A DNA stretch of 64,000 bases from Geobacter sp. DSM 9736 (GCF_900187405.1 NZ_LT896716.1:1853501-1917500); one strand, 5' to 3'; shown: positions 42,173 through 51,954, numbered from the stretch's first letter. The notes: generated from the sequence alone by a model not told the origin. Numbers and translations are program-made.

Positions 42173-45100
42173 ATATCCCTCTCCCTTCTCAGCTCCTCAT
42201 TTTCCTTCTTCAGCTCCACCATCTTCAGCTCACGCCCCACAGTCAGCTTCTGGAACCGCTCCAGCTCTGCCAGGCGCTCCAGCTCCCGGGCGCGCTGCTC
42301 CTCCCGGGCACGCTGCTCGGCGACCTTTGCCTCTGCCTCCCTCTGGGCGGTGACGTCGCGGGCGGCCGCGAAGACCCCGAGAACGTTACCCAGCGCGTCT
42401 TTGTAGATCGACGCGTTGTAGAGGACGTTGGTGGCCCGTCCTTCCCGATGCCGTATGGTAAGGGGATAGTCGGTGACGAACCCCTTGGAGAAGACCTGCA
42501 TGTACCCCTCCCGGGCCTTGTCGGGTTCGGTGAAGTAGTCGGAGAAATCGGTGCCGATCAGCTCCTCCCGCGGCACCCCCGTGACCTTGGTGGTGGCCTC
42601 GTTAACGTCGGTGATCTTCCCCTCCAGGCTGATGGTCACCAGCGGGTCGAGACTCGCCTCGATAAGGCTTCTCGCGTACTGGGAGGCGTACCGCAGTTTC
42701 TCCTCCGCCTGTTTCTTCTCCGTGATATCGGTACTCATGAGGAGGTATCCGATCGGGTTCCCGGAAGTGTCATTCCTTCTCGTCACGACGACGCTTGCGA
42801 CGAAGCGTGTACTGTCCTTCCGCACCCGCTGGAACTCCCCTTCCGCCAGACCTTTCTCGAAGGCCGTTCTCAGAAGACGCTCCACGACACCGGACTGCAC
42901 GTCCTCGGGAGCGTGAAGAATGCCGGAGTCCTTGCCGATGATCTCGTCCTCTGTGTAGCCGTAGTTGCGCCGGGCTCCCTCGTTCCAGGAGAGGATGCGG
43001 TAGTTCAGGTCCTTTCCGATGATCGAGTACTTGGTGGAGCTTTGCAGAATGTTGTCGAGGAAGGTCTTCGTCTCCTGGAACTCCCGCATGACCCGTTTCG
43101 ACTCGGTGACATCACGGGCGGCGGCGAAGACGCCGAGCACATTTCCCTCCACGTCCCGATACACCGACGCATTGTAGAGGACGTCGGTGAAGTGCCCGTT
43201 CCTGTGGCGGATAGTTAGGGGGTAATCGGTGACGAAGCCTTTGGCAAAGACCTGCTGGTAACCTTCACGGGCCTTTTCCGGTTCAGTGAAGTAGTCGGAG
43301 AAATCGGTGCCCACCAGCTCGTTCCGGGGCACTCCAGTTACCTTGACCGTCGCCTCGTTGACGTCCATGATCTTCCCTTCCGGGCTGATGGTGACCAGCG
43401 GGTCGAGGGAGGCCTCTATCAGGCTTCTGGCATACTGCGCCGCCTGCCGCTGGGCGGTGACGTCGCGGGCCGCCGCGAACACCCCGAGAACGTTTCCGTA
43501 AACATCGCGGTAGACTGAGGCGTTGTACAGGACGTTGGTGAACTGCCCTGCTCTGTGGCGGATGGTAAGAGGGTAGTCGGTGACGAACCCCTTGGCGAAT
43601 ACCTGCTGGTAACCTTCCCGCGCCTTGTCCGGCTCGGTGAAATAGTCGGAGAAGTCCGTGCCGACGAGCTCGTCCCGAGGGACACCGGTGACCTTCACCG
43701 TAGCCTCGTTGACGTCCATGATCTTCCCTTCCGGGCTGATGGTGACCAGCGGGTCGAGGGAGGCCTCGATGAGGCTCCGGGCGTACTGGGCCGCCTGCCG
43801 CTGGGCGGTAACGTCGCGGGCCGCGGCAAAAACGCCGAGGACATTGCCGTAAACATCCCTATAGACCGAGGCGTTGTAGAGGACGTCGGTAAGGTGCCCG
43901 TCACGATGCCGGATGGTGAGCAGGTAGTCGGTGACGAAACCCTCGGCGAATACCCGCTGGTATCCCTCCCTGGCCGTGTTCGGTTCGGTGAAGTAGTCGG
44001 AGAAGTCGGTACCGATCAGTTCGTCCCGGGGCACCCCCGTTACTTTCACGGTGGCGTCGTTGACGTCCATGATCTTGCCTTCGGAGCTGATGGTGACAAG
44101 CGGATCGAGACTCGCCTCTATCAGGCTTCGGGCATACTGCGCCGCCTGCCGCTGGGCTGTCACGTCGCGGGCTGCAGCGAAGACGCCGACGACGTTTCCC
44201 TGCACGTCGCGATAGACGGAAGCGTTGTAGAGGACGTCGGTCAGCTGCCCCTCCCGGTGGCGGATCGTAAGCGGGTAGTCGGTGACGAACCCCTCGGCAA
44301 ATACCCGCTGGTATCCCTCCCGGGCCTTTTCGGGATCGGTGAAATAATCGGAGAAGTCGGTGCCGATCAGCTGCTCCTGGGGCACTCCCGTAACCTTTAC
44401 AGTCGCCTCGTTCACGTCGGTGATCTTTCCTTCCGGGCTGATTGTAACGAGGGGGTCGAGACTCGCCTCTATCAGGCTTCGCGCGTACTGGGCGGCCTGC
44501 CGCTGTGCGGTGACGTCGCGCGCCGCAGCAAAGACGCCCAGGACCTTGCCGTTCACGTCGCGGTAGACCGAGGCGTTGTAGAGAACGTGAACGAGCGCCC
44601 CCTCCCGGTGCCGGAGCGTTAGTGGGTAGTCGGTTACGAAGCCTTTGGCGAATACCTGCTGGTATCCCTCGCGTGCTTTATCCGGATCGGTGAAGTAATC
44701 AGAGAAGTCGGTCCCCACCAGATGCTCCCGGGGCACGCCGGTCACCTTCACCGTCGCCTCGTTGACGTCGGTGATTTTTCCCTCGGGGCTGATGGTAACC
44801 AGCGGATCAAGACTCGCCTCGATAAGGCTTCGTGCATACTGCGCCGCCTGCCGCTGCGCCGTCACATCACGGGCCGCGGCAAAAACCCCGAGAACGTTCC
44901 CGTCCACGTCGCGGTAAACGGAGGCGTTGTAGAGGACGTCGGTCAGCTCGCCGCTCTTGGCGCGTATGGTCAGGGGGTAATCGGTTACGAAACCCTCCGC
45001 GAAGACCCGCATGTACCCTTCACGGGCCTTGTCCGGTTCCGTGAAGTAGTCGGAGAAGACGGTGCCGATCAACTGGTCACGGGGGACCCCGGTCACTTTC

Positions 45101-45999
45101 ACGGTGGCCTCGTTGACGTCGGTGATTTTCCCTTCGGGGCTGATGGTTACGAGCGGGTCGAGGGATGCCTCGATGAGGCTGCGTGCATATTGGGCCGCGT
45201 GCCGCTGCGCCGTGACGTCCCGGGCTGCCGCGAAGACTCCGAGAACGTTTCCGCGGCCGTCCCGGTAGACGGAGGCGTTGTAGAGAACGTCGATGAGGGT
45301 GCCGTCCCTTCGGCGGATCGTGAGGGGGTAGTCGGTCACAAAGCCCTTGGCGAATACCTGCTGGTACCCCTCCCGTGCTTTCTCCGGCTCGGTAAAATAA
45401 TCGGAGAAGTCGGTGCCGATCAGCTCCTCTTTCCTGGCCCCGGTAGCCTTGACGGCAGCTTCGTTGACGTCCATCACCTTTCCTTCGGGACTGATGGTGA
45501 CCATAGGGTCGAGACTCGCCTCGATGAGGCTCCTGGCATACTTGAAGGTTGCCAGCTGCTGCTCCTCTTCCTGCTTCCGCTTCGTAATATCTCTGGCGAT
45601 GGAGGATGCGCCGATGAGTGCTCCGGATGGATTGTATATCGGGGAGATGGTGAGCGAGATGTTAAGAAGCCTCCCATCCTTCTGTTTCCGCACCGTCTCA
45701 TAATGGTCGATCCGCTCTCCGCTGCGGATCTTCTTCAGGATATCGCTCATCTCGTACTGATGATCGGGCGCCATCAGGATGGTAACCGGCTGTCCTACAA
45801 TTTCTTCTGCACTGTAGCCATACATCAGCTCGGCGGCCCTGTTCCAACTGATGATGATCCCGTCGGGCGTTTTGCCGATGATGGCGTCGTCGGAGGAATT
45901 TACCATCGAGGCCAAAAAAGACATCAGGTCCTCATCTGACATCGCCGGTTGGACAGCTCCGGATGTAGCCCCGGATTTGCTCTCATTGTCGGTTATCAT
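42139..45999 (-). CDS. PAS-array protein with ten PAS domains and no kinase domain
   Basis: The ATG at 45999 follows GGGGGTAAGA; the frame to 46164 has a weak start. 1286 residues: an N-terminal PAS (about 20-140, MVNSSDDAIIGKTPDG), seven near-identical 117-residue PAS units (about 151-970, YARSLIEASLDPLVTISPEG), a different PAS (about 970-1105, NYRILSWNEGARRNYGYTED), an eighth unit (about 1105-1220) and a coiled-coil tail (about 1220-1286). No HisKA, HATPase, GGDEF or membrane segment is seen. It overlaps the NILED kinase gene, which lacks PAS domains, so the two likely form a split sensor. Confidence 0.93.
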   Translation of the reverse strand: MITDNESKSGATSGAVQPAMSDEDLMSFLASMVNSSDDAIIGKTPDGIIISWNRAAELMYGYSAEEIVGQPVTILMAPDHQYEMSDILKKIRSGERIDHYETVRKQKDGRLLNISLTISPIYNPSGALIGASSIARDITKRKQEEEQQLATFKYARSLIEASLDPMVTISPEGKVMDVNEAAVKATGARKEELIGTDFSDYFTEPEKAREGYQQVFAKGFVTDYPLTIRRRDGTLIDVLYNASVYRDGRGNVLGVFAAARDVTAQRHAAQYARSLIEASLDPLVTISPEGKITDVNEATVKVTGVPRDQLIGTVFSDYFTEPDKAREGYMRVFAEGFVTDYPLTIRAKSGELTDVLYNASVYRDVDGNVLGVFAAARDVTAQRQAAQYARSLIEASLDPLVTISPEGKITDVNEATVKVTGVPREHLVGTDFSDYFTDPDKAREGYQQVFAKGFVTDYPLTLRHREGALVHVLYNASVYRDVNGKVLGVFAAARDVTAQRQAAQYARSLIEASLDPLVTISPEGKITDVNEATVKVTGVPQEQLIGTDFSDYFTDPEKAREGYQRVFAEGFVTDYPLTIRHREGQLTDVLYNASVYRDVQGNVVGVFAAARDVTAQRQAAQYARSLIEASLDPLVTISSEGKIMDVNDATVKVTGVPRDELIGTDFSDYFTEPNTAREGYQRVFAEGFVTDYLLTIRHRDGHLTDVLYNASVYRDVYGNVLGVFAAARDVTAQRQAAQYARSLIEASLDPLVTISPEGKIMDVNEATVKVTGVPRDELVGTDFSDYFTEPDKAREGYQQVFAKGFVTDYPLTIRHRAGQFTNVLYNASVYRDVYGNVLGVFAAARDVTAQRQAAQYARSLIEASLDPLVTISPEGKIMDVNEATVKVTGVPRNELVGTDFSDYFTEPEKAREGYQQVFAKGFVTDYPLTIRHRNGHFTDVLYNASVYRDVEGNVLGVFAAARDVTESKRVMREFQETKTFLDNILQSSTKYSIIGKDLNYRILSWNEGARRNYGYTEDEIIGKDSGILHAPEDVQSGVVERLLRTAFEKGLAEGEFQRVRKDSTRFVASVVVTRRNDTSGNPIGYLLMSTDITEKKQAEEKLRYASQYARSLIEASLDPLVTISLEGKITDVNEATTKVTGVPREELIGTDFSDYFTEPDKAREGYMQVFSKGFVTDYPLTIRHREGRATNVLYNASIYKDALGNVLGVFAAARDVTAQREAEAKVAEQRAREEQRARELERLAELERFQKLTVGRELKMVELKKENEELRRERDICRTQHRSGTA
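43090..45545 (-). repeat. Seven tandem 351-bp PAS-coding repeats
   Basis: The string GGTCGAG-type marker recurs at 43401, 43752, 44103 and 44454, exactly 351 bases apart, and the pattern continues to about 45.5 kb. The units are nearly identical in DNA, consistent with recent tandem duplication or gene conversion. Assembly collapse is a risk here. Confidence 0.93.
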
Positions 46000-46282
46000 T
46001 CTTACCCCCATGATATGGATAAGCGTCGCAGTTCGACAACCACGGGTCTCAGAGACAGGTTCTAAAAGATCGAATCTATGGCTAGTAAACGAGTAAATTG
46101 TATCTAACGGGCCGGAAACCACAAACGGGCGAGCTCCTGCGAGGTTTGGAGGTGCCGTGGGCACTTGTGGAGTGGGAATTGTTCAGAAGCTCATAACCTG
46201 CAGTCTTGAACCCTGCTGGAGCTTGTACATTCTAAATCGAGAGGATGCGACGAGGATATCGGGATGAATTGAGGGAGGAAAT

Positions 46283-47524
46283 CTACATGATGGAGAAGTT
46301 AGTATGGATCATCTTCTGCAGGTCCTCTATCTGCAGCAGGGCCTGCCGGATCTGTTCACGCTCGTCAGCCGGCAGCCGGTACGGGTTGAGGTAGTAAGAG
46401 TCCCTGTTGATCCCCTTGATCACCTTGATCTGCAGCAGAATGCGGTGTTTGGTGAGCACATGGTAGGCATCTTTGAGTCCGCCGGCCGTGGCAGCGGAAA
46501 GGGACCGCTCCTTTTCCAGGAGCTCGATCCGCCGGATGGTGTTGGTTGCCGGGATTCCGTGGTTGATGGAAAGAATGCGCACATTCATCACAAGCGGCGC
46601 CCATGCGAGGAGCTTCAGGTTGAACTCTCCCTTGTGGTCTCCGGAACCCTCCGTCCAGAACCGTTTCAGAAACCCGAGGGCCAGTTTCATTTCCGTGGCT
46701 GCTTTTGCCATCCCCCACAGTACCTGAAAGTAGTCCTGTTCCAGGCCGCGGATGTGCTCGATGAGCGACTGCGCCAGAACCGCGTCACCGGCCACGTAAC
46801 GGGCGTCTGACAGCACAATCAGGTCCATGAGGTTTTTGGCGTAGTCGGCATACTCGTATCTTACAATGGCCAGCAGCTTTTTCCGCCACTGGCTCAGGGA
46901 CCCCCGCCATGTGGGGTTGCTCGGCATGATATCGCCGGTGCACTTCTTGAAGCCGATCTCCGCCAGCCGCTCCACAAGAAGCTCCGAGAACTCCTTGAAA
47001 TAAGCATCCGCCCCCTCTCCGCCACCGTCCCCATAGACGATGAGGTAGTCCTGGTCGGTAATGAGGGTCTGTTCCTCCCTCCCGTCGCTCCCCATGCTGA
47101 CGAGAGCATACGGAAGCGGCGCAGGTCCGCTTCCCCGCTCCGCCAGTTCCTGCTCCACCATTCCGAGCACCTTCCCGGCGAGGAGATCGCGGTATTCGGT
47201 GCAGTTGCTGTGAAGGGCCGGCACCGACTGGACCCGGAGGAACCGGTCCATCTCCAGTTCATTCAACTCAAGGTGCATTGCGGCCAGCGCGTCGAACCTG
47301 GAAGTCTCACGGATTGCCTGCGTAAGCGACAGCTCCCGTGCCAGGGAGCCTTCCGCTACGGATATCTCCGCTTCTATCTCCTCCTTGAGTGCGGTTAGGA
47401 GGCGGGCGGACTCCTCCCGCTCCAGGAAGGCGAGATAACCTCGAATCTTCTCCATGAGTCCGTCGGCCACCGATTCGTGGGAACCGTCAGCTATATGTTC
47501 AGCGGGTCGAGGCATCGGTTTCAT
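46283..47524 (-). CDS. DUF294 nucleotidyltransferase-domain protein
   Basis: 413 residues with a helical N-terminal region and the DUF294/GlnD-type nucleotidyltransferase block GSDGREEQTLITDQDYLIVYG split here as GSDGREEQTLITD and QDYLIVYG (about 145-165), then a DUF294 C-terminal helical domain. No CBS or exonuclease domain is fused. Such genes commonly sit beside ActP acetate symporters, as here, and may modify or regulate uptake. The ATG at 47524 is only four bases after a terminator hairpin's T-run, so the true start may be a later codon such as the ATG at 47455. Confidence 0.82.
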   Translation of the reverse strand: MKPMPRPAEHIADGSHESVADGLMEKIRGYLAFLEREESARLLTALKEEIEAEISVAEGSLARELSLTQAIRETSRFDALAAMHLELNELEMDRFLRVQSVPALHSNCTEYRDLLAGKVLGMVEQELAERGSGPAPLPYALVSMGSDGREEQTLITDQDYLIVYGDGGGEGADAYFKEFSELLVERLAEIGFKKCTGDIMPSNPTWRGSLSQWRKKLLAIVRYEYADYAKNLMDLIVLSDARYVAGDAVLAQSLIEHIRGLEQDYFQVLWGMAKAATEMKLALGFLKRFWTEGSGDHKGEFNLKLLAWAPLVMNVRILSINHGIPATNTIRRIELLEKERSLSAATAGGLKDAYHVLTKHRILLQIKVIKGINRDSYYLNPYRLPADEREQIRQALLQIEDLQKMIHTNFSIM

Positions 47525-47527
47525 CCA

Positions 47528-47560
47528 TGAAAAAAAATGGGGAAGGCTTACCCTTCCCCA
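47528..47560 (-). terminator. Terminator between actP-like gene and DUF294 gene
   Basis: On the minus strand TGGGGAAGG and CCTTCCCCA (nine pairs, 47538-47560) are followed by eight T residues (47530-47537). It is 23 bases past the symporter stop and would stop most transcripts before the DUF294 gene unless read through. Confidence 0.9.
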
Positions 47561-47583
47561 CTATAACACAAAGAATCCGTCAA

Positions 47584-49563
47584 TTAATGATCAATTGCCT
47601 TGGCCATTCCGATACCGGTATTCTGGCGAACGTAAATCTCGTCGAACATCTCTTCGGACCGCCGGCTGGGGAATGCGAGTGCGCCGACGATGGCAGCTAT
47701 GAAACCCAGCGGGATCGAGATGATGCCGGGGTTCTTCAGGGTTATGAGCGGCTTGTCTAAGCCTATGGCGGATTTGCCGTCCTTGTTCTTGTCATAGTCG
47801 GCCTTCGCTTTCGCCAGCTCCTTCGTTTCCTTCTCGGACAGGATGGCTCCGCCCGCCTGCTTCTCCTCGAGCTTCTTGACCACCTTCTGGGCATCAGCAG
47901 CCACAACCTTGGGATAGGTCATGTTCGGGGATACCATGACCAAGGCGATGGAAGCAACGGTACCGACGACGAGTCCAGAAATGACTCCGGCGGTATTGAA
48001 TTTCCGCCAGAACAGCGACATCACGACGACAGGCAGGTTTCCGGAGGAGGCAACCGCGAAAGCCAGCGCCACCAGGTGTGCCACGTTCTGCTTCTCTGCC
48101 GCGATACCGATCAGGATGCCGGCTGCACCGACGACCAGTGAGGTGATACGGGCGGCCATGACCTGCTCGTGCTGGTCCGCATGGCCTTCCCTGATGACGT
48201 TGACGTAGATGTCGTGGGCTATGGCCGCAGAAGCCGCCAGCACGAGGCCGGAGACGACGGCGAGAATGGTGGCGAACGCAACCGCGCAGAGGAAGGCAAG
48301 GAAGAGGTCGCCGACGATGGGTGATATGTCGCCGCCGAGCTGCTGGGCAAGGAGCATGGTCGCCATGTTGCCCCCTTTGTCGAAAGCGAATATCTTCTGG
48401 GGCGTCACGTGGATCGCCGCGCCGAAACCGAGGAGCGTGGTCAGGACATAGAAGCCGCCGATGATGAACATGGCGATGATAACGGATTTACGGGCAGCCT
48501 GGGCGGTCGGAACGGTGAAGAAGCGCATGAGGATGTGGGGCATGCCGGCAGTGCCCAGAACCAGCGCCATGCCGAGAGAAATCTGGTCAAGCGGGTTCTT
48601 GAGGAACAGGCCCGGCTCCAGGAAGCGCTGACCGTAGTCGAAGCCGGGTTCGGCCACCGGATGCTTCAGGACCACCTTCTGGACGTGCTCGATGACATTT
48701 GGGTTGGTTGCGATGTCGGAGAAGAACTGTAGAGGGTTGAAACCGGCCTTCATCCCCACGAGAACCGACAGCAGGGCTGCACCCGACATAAGCAGACCGG
48801 CCTTGATGATCTGGACCCAGGTGGTGGCGGTCATTCCGCCGAAAACGACGTACCCGACCATCAGGATACCGACGCCGATGATTGCCGTTTTATAGGGAAC
48901 TCCTATGAGCAGCTGCATGAGCTTGCCGGCACCGACCATCTGTGCGGTGAGGTAGAAGGTGGAGACGGCAACGACGGAAAGAGCACAGACGGCCCGGACC
49001 GGCTTGGGCTCGGTTCGGAAGGAGAGGATGTCTCCCAGGGTATACTTCCCCGCATTCCTGCAGGGTTCGGCAACAATCAGCAGGACGGTGATGTAGGCAA
49101 CGAGCCAGCCGACGGAATACATAAAACCGTCGTACCCGTAAAGGGAGATGAGGCCCGAAATCCCCAGAAACGAAGCCGCGGACATATAATCGCCTGCGAT
49201 GGCCCAGCCGTTCTGAGTACCAGTGATCCCGCCGCCGGCAGCATAGAAATCCGCGGCTGTCTTTGTTTTCCTAGCAGCCCAGATGACGACGGCGAGGGTT
49301 ATGCCGATGATGATGCCGAACATGGTCAGGGTAATCGCACGGTTCGCTTTTATCTCGGGTTTGGCAGGAGCGGCCGGCGCAGGAGTTGCGGCAGCTGGAG
49401 CTCCGGGAGTAGCGGCAGGAGCTGCCACTGCGGGTGTACCAGGGGCGGCAGGAGCCGTAGCAGAGGGTGTACCGGGAGCCGCAGGAGCCTTAGCCGGTTC
49501 AACGGCATACGCAAAGGAAGTCAGCGACATGGCCAGAGTGGCGGCAGCAAGTAATTTTTTCAT
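47584..49563 (-). CDS. actP: Cation/acetate symporter, ActP-like (sodium:solute symporter family)
   Basis: The ATG at 49563 has AAGGAGGAG upstream; the frame above it overlaps the DUF485 gene. 659 residues. A signal-like N-terminus and a long Ala/Pro linker (about 22-70) precede about 13 transmembrane helices with SSS-family blocks (TAADFYAAGGGITGTQNGWAI split as TAADFYAAGG and GTQNGWAIAGDYMSAASF). A Lys/Glu-rich cytoplasmic insertion (about 550-600) precedes the last helix. It imports acetate with Na+. It is coupled with DUF485 and an IclR regulator upstream. Confidence 0.93.
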   Translation of the reverse strand: MKKLLAAATLAMSLTSFAYAVEPAKAPAAPGTPSATAPAAPGTPAVAAPAATPGAPAAATPAPAAPAKPEIKANRAITLTMFGIIIGITLAVVIWAARKTKTAADFYAAGGGITGTQNGWAIAGDYMSAASFLGISGLISLYGYDGFMYSVGWLVAYITVLLIVAEPCRNAGKYTLGDILSFRTEPKPVRAVCALSVVAVSTFYLTAQMVGAGKLMQLLIGVPYKTAIIGVGILMVGYVVFGGMTATTWVQIIKAGLLMSGAALLSVLVGMKAGFNPLQFFSDIATNPNVIEHVQKVVLKHPVAEPGFDYGQRFLEPGLFLKNPLDQISLGMALVLGTAGMPHILMRFFTVPTAQAARKSVIIAMFIIGGFYVLTTLLGFGAAIHVTPQKIFAFDKGGNMATMLLAQQLGGDISPIVGDLFLAFLCAVAFATILAVVSGLVLAASAAIAHDIYVNVIREGHADQHEQVMAARITSLVVGAAGILIGIAAEKQNVAHLVALAFAVASSGNLPVVVMSLFWRKFNTAGVISGLVVGTVASIALVMVSPNMTYPKVVAADAQKVVKKLEEKQAGGAILSEKETKELAKAKADYDKNKDGKSAIGLDKPLITLKNPGIISIPLGFIAAIVGALAFPSRRSEEMFDEIYVRQNTGIGMAKAIDH

Positions 49564-49573
49564 GGGCTCCTCC

Positions 49574-49882
49574 TTACCTGAGCTCATCGACCAGTTCACG
49601 AGTCAACCGGTCGAAGTCCTTGTTGGCCACATGGGCATAGTACATCGCCAACCCCCAGGAAACGAAGAACTGGGAAAGCGCGAAGAGATAGCCGAAGTTA
49701 ACGCTGCCGATGATCTTGATCTTGAACAGACCCGGCGTGTAAGCAGCCCCAATCGGAAGAAGGAAGTAGTAAACGGTGGAGAAAATCCACCAGCCGAACA
49801 AAAAAACCGTCTTTTTGTGGTGCAGTTCGATGAACTTTGGGTTCTTTGCGATTTTCGCCCAGTCATACTGCCTCTCGGACAT
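49574..49882 (-). CDS. DUF485 membrane protein
   Basis: 102 residues, ATG after AAGGAGTAAC. Two hydrophobic helices (FLFGWWIFSTVYYFLLP, then FGYLFALSQFFVSWGLAMYY) and the C-terminal RLTRELVDEL tail match DUF485 (YjcH type), almost always found with ActP. It ends 10 bases before the symporter start, so translation is coupled. Exact role in transport unknown. Confidence 0.92.
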   Translation of the reverse strand: MSERQYDWAKIAKNPKFIELHHKKTVFLFGWWIFSTVYYFLLPIGAAYTPGLFKIKIIGSVNFGYLFALSQFFVSWGLAMYYAHVANKDFDRLTRELVDELR

Positions 49883-49989
49883 GGTCGTTACTCCTTTCTG
49901 TGTGAGGTACACTCTCAAGAGGACGGCGTCCCGCCCTCCTTTCCTCGCTATGCCTGCTCTTTCTCCCCCTTTCCGTTTTTTAACGCTAC

Positions 49990-50760
49990 CTATGTTCTCG
50001 CGTACCCGAACTTCATGGAAAGCAACTCCGCCTGTTCACGGAGCGATGGGATGATTTCGTTCTCCACCCTTTCCGTCACCATGCGGAAAGAGGGCCCTAG
50101 CATAGTGAGCGCCCCTATCACCTTACCCGCGTAGTCCCTCACAGCGACAGCGACTGTGATGATACCCTCCCCGAGACCTCCTGACTCGATGGCGACCCCC
50201 TTTTCGCGAATATCGTTCAGCTCCGATTCGAGAGCGACAAGGTCGGGCAGCTTTTTCTTCTCCCGCCCCCGCTTGAACAGCTTTTCAAGGAGGTCTCGCG
50301 ATTCAAGCGACTTGATCACCTTCCCCGCTGCATTTGTGAAGAAGGGGAAGCGCTTGCCGAGAAAAGGGGCGGCCTTGATCTGCTGCCCGCAGTCGACCAT
50401 ATCGAGAAACAGCACCTCGTCCCCCTTCATCACCGTCATGTAGACCGCTTCGTCATGCTTCCGTGCGAGCCCCTCCATCACGGGATGCGCGTACCTGATG
50501 ATGCTGGCACTGTTGATGAACCGATGTGCCACCTCCACCGTCGCCAGCCCCAGGTGGTAGATCCCGCTCAAAGGATCACGCTCCACGAGCCCCCGGTTTT
50601 CGAGAGTCGCCAGAAGCCGGAACGTTTTGTTCCTGCTTATCCCCAGCCTGTCGGAAAGATTCTGAAGAGTCGCATGAATAGACCCTTCCGACAGAATATC
50701 GAGAATATCCAATGCTTTATCGACAGACTGAACAGTATAGGAACTGATTTTGCTCGACAT
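49990..50760 (-). CDS. IclR-family transcriptional regulator
   Basis: 256 residues: an N-terminal winged helix-turn-helix (residues about 10-70, LQNLSDRLGISRNKTFRLL) and an IclR effector domain (GLGEGIITVAVAVRDYAGKVIGAL). It lies 107 bases before the DUF485 gene on the same strand, with a likely operator and promoter upstream. The position suggests that it regulates the acetate uptake operon and itself. The effector molecule is not known. Confidence 0.92.
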   Translation of the reverse strand: MSSKISSYTVQSVDKALDILDILSEGSIHATLQNLSDRLGISRNKTFRLLATLENRGLVERDPLSGIYHLGLATVEVAHRFINSASIIRYAHPVMEGLARKHDEAVYMTVMKGDEVLFLDMVDCGQQIKAAPFLGKRFPFFTNAAGKVIKSLESRDLLEKLFKRGREKKKLPDLVALESELNDIREKGVAIESGGLGEGIITVAVAVRDYAGKVIGALTMLGPSFRMVTERVENEIIPSLREQAELLSMKFGYART

Positions 50761-50802
50761 ATAGGCAGCCTCTCCCTCCGGCTAATTAACAGATGTTTTA
50801 CT

Positions 50803-50816
50803 GGAATACAGATTCC
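50803..50816 (-). promoter_or_regulatory. Candidate IclR operator GGAAT-N4-ATTCC
   Basis: A 14-base perfect palindrome (GGAATacagATTCC) lies a few bases past the predicted transcription start of the iclR-like gene. It resembles the GGAAAT-type half-sites known for IclR. Its position would allow autorepression. Confidence 0.5.
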
Positions 50817-50826
50817 GCTGAATTAA

Positions 50827-50855
50827 TTTGTAACACAATGTTCTATTACGGTCAA
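50827..50855 (-). promoter_or_regulatory. Sigma-70 promoter of the iclR-actP unit
   Basis: On the minus strand TTGACC (50850-50855) and TACAAA (50827-50832) are 17 bases apart, 67 bases before the ATG. The rest of the gene-free interval 50761-51178 is AT-rich and shows no gene. Confidence 0.65.
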
Positions 50856-51178
50856 CAAAATATCCTCATTTTTTATAGCATTGATGTAACATGTTGATAA
50901 TATTTTTAAAAATAGCACTAACTCCTCAAACGCCACACCAAACACTCCCCCGAAACACCGGGAAAACATTGTTTATTTTGCTCCCGCCATCCCCCCTTTC
51001 AAAGAGAAAAAAAGGGCCTTTTGAAAATGAAACCTTTCGCCCCTAAAAGACCGTGTTTCCGGCATTTTCTCCCTTTACAAGCCCAAAGCCTCCGTGCTAG
51101 TATCCGCGATTCGAAGGCGCCGCCCCTGACAACATTAGCCTCACGGCTGGCGGTTCCATCTCAACAAAGGAGCTTTCT

Positions 51179-51922
51179 ATGTCCGGCCATAATAAATGGA
51201 GCACCATCAAGCACAAAAAGGGTGCTGCCGATGCAAAGCGTGGAAAAATCTTCACAAAACTTATCAAGGAAATAACCGTCGCGGCAAAACTGGGCGGCGG
51301 CGATCCGGACGGTAATCCTCGCCTTCGTGCGGCTATAGACAAAGCCAAGGCGGAAAACATGCCGAAGGACAACATAGAGCGCGCCATCAAGAAGGGAACC
51401 GGAGAACTTGAAGGGGTGTCGTACGAAGAGATTACCTACGAAGGTTATGGCCCCGGTGGAGTCGCTGTACTTGTGGAAGTGATGACCGACAACAGGAATC
51501 GCACCGTCTCCGAGGTCCGCAGTATCTTCACCAAGATGAACGGAAACATGGGAGAGACAGGCTGCGTATCCTGGATGTTCGACAAGAAGGGGCTCATCAT
51601 TTTCTCCAAGCAGACCGATTTCGACAAGCTTTTCGAGGCCGCTCTCGAAGCAGGCGCCGAAGACGTCTCTGATCAGGAGGAGCAGATCGAAGTGCTGACG
51701 GACCCCTCCAATTTCATGGAAGTCCGGGAAGCTCTGACCAAGGCGGGATTCGCTATCGAGTCCGCAGAAGTTACGATGATTCCCCAAACGATGATCAAGC
51801 TGGAGGGGAAGCCCGCCGAAACCATGCTGAAGCTTATGGAGCGGCTCGAAGACAACGACGACGTGCAGAATGTCTACGCGAACTTCGATATATCAGCAGA
51901 AGACATGGAACGGTTGATGTAG
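51179..51922 (+). CDS. yebC: YebC/PmpR family regulator
   Basis: 247 residues, ATG after AAAGGAG. Family blocks present: [21 protein letters not shown] split as [13 protein letters not shown] and [27 protein letters not shown] and [14 protein letters not shown]. YebC proteins act in the cytoplasm and are now viewed as translation factors for polyproline stalls as well as regulators. In many bacteria it precedes ruvC, as here. Confidence 0.95.
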   Translation: MSGHNKWSTIKHKKGAADAKRGKIFTKLIKEITVAAKLGGGDPDGNPRLRAAIDKAKAENMPKDNIERAIKKGTGELEGVSYEEITYEGYGPGGVAVLVEVMTDNRNRTVSEVRSIFTKMNGNMGETGCVSWMFDKKGLIIFSKQTDFDKLFEAALEAGAEDVSDQEEQIEVLTDPSNFMEVREALTKAGFAIESAEVTMIPQTMIKLEGKPAETMLKLMERLEDNDDVQNVYANFDISAEDMERLM

Positions 51923-51931
51923 CCCGTCACG

Positions 51932-51954
51932 GGGAGCCACGGGCTCCCTTTTTT
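51932..51954 (+). terminator. Terminator between yebC and ruvC
   Basis: GGGAGCC and GGCTCCC surround a three-base loop and precede six T residues, ten bases past the yebC stop. ruvC begins shortly after, so partial read-through may occur. Confidence 0.85.

Noticed and set aside
42157..45939. Plus-strand frames of over 350 codons in the PAS array
   Set aside because: They repeat every 351 bases as the antisense of the PAS units and show no family.
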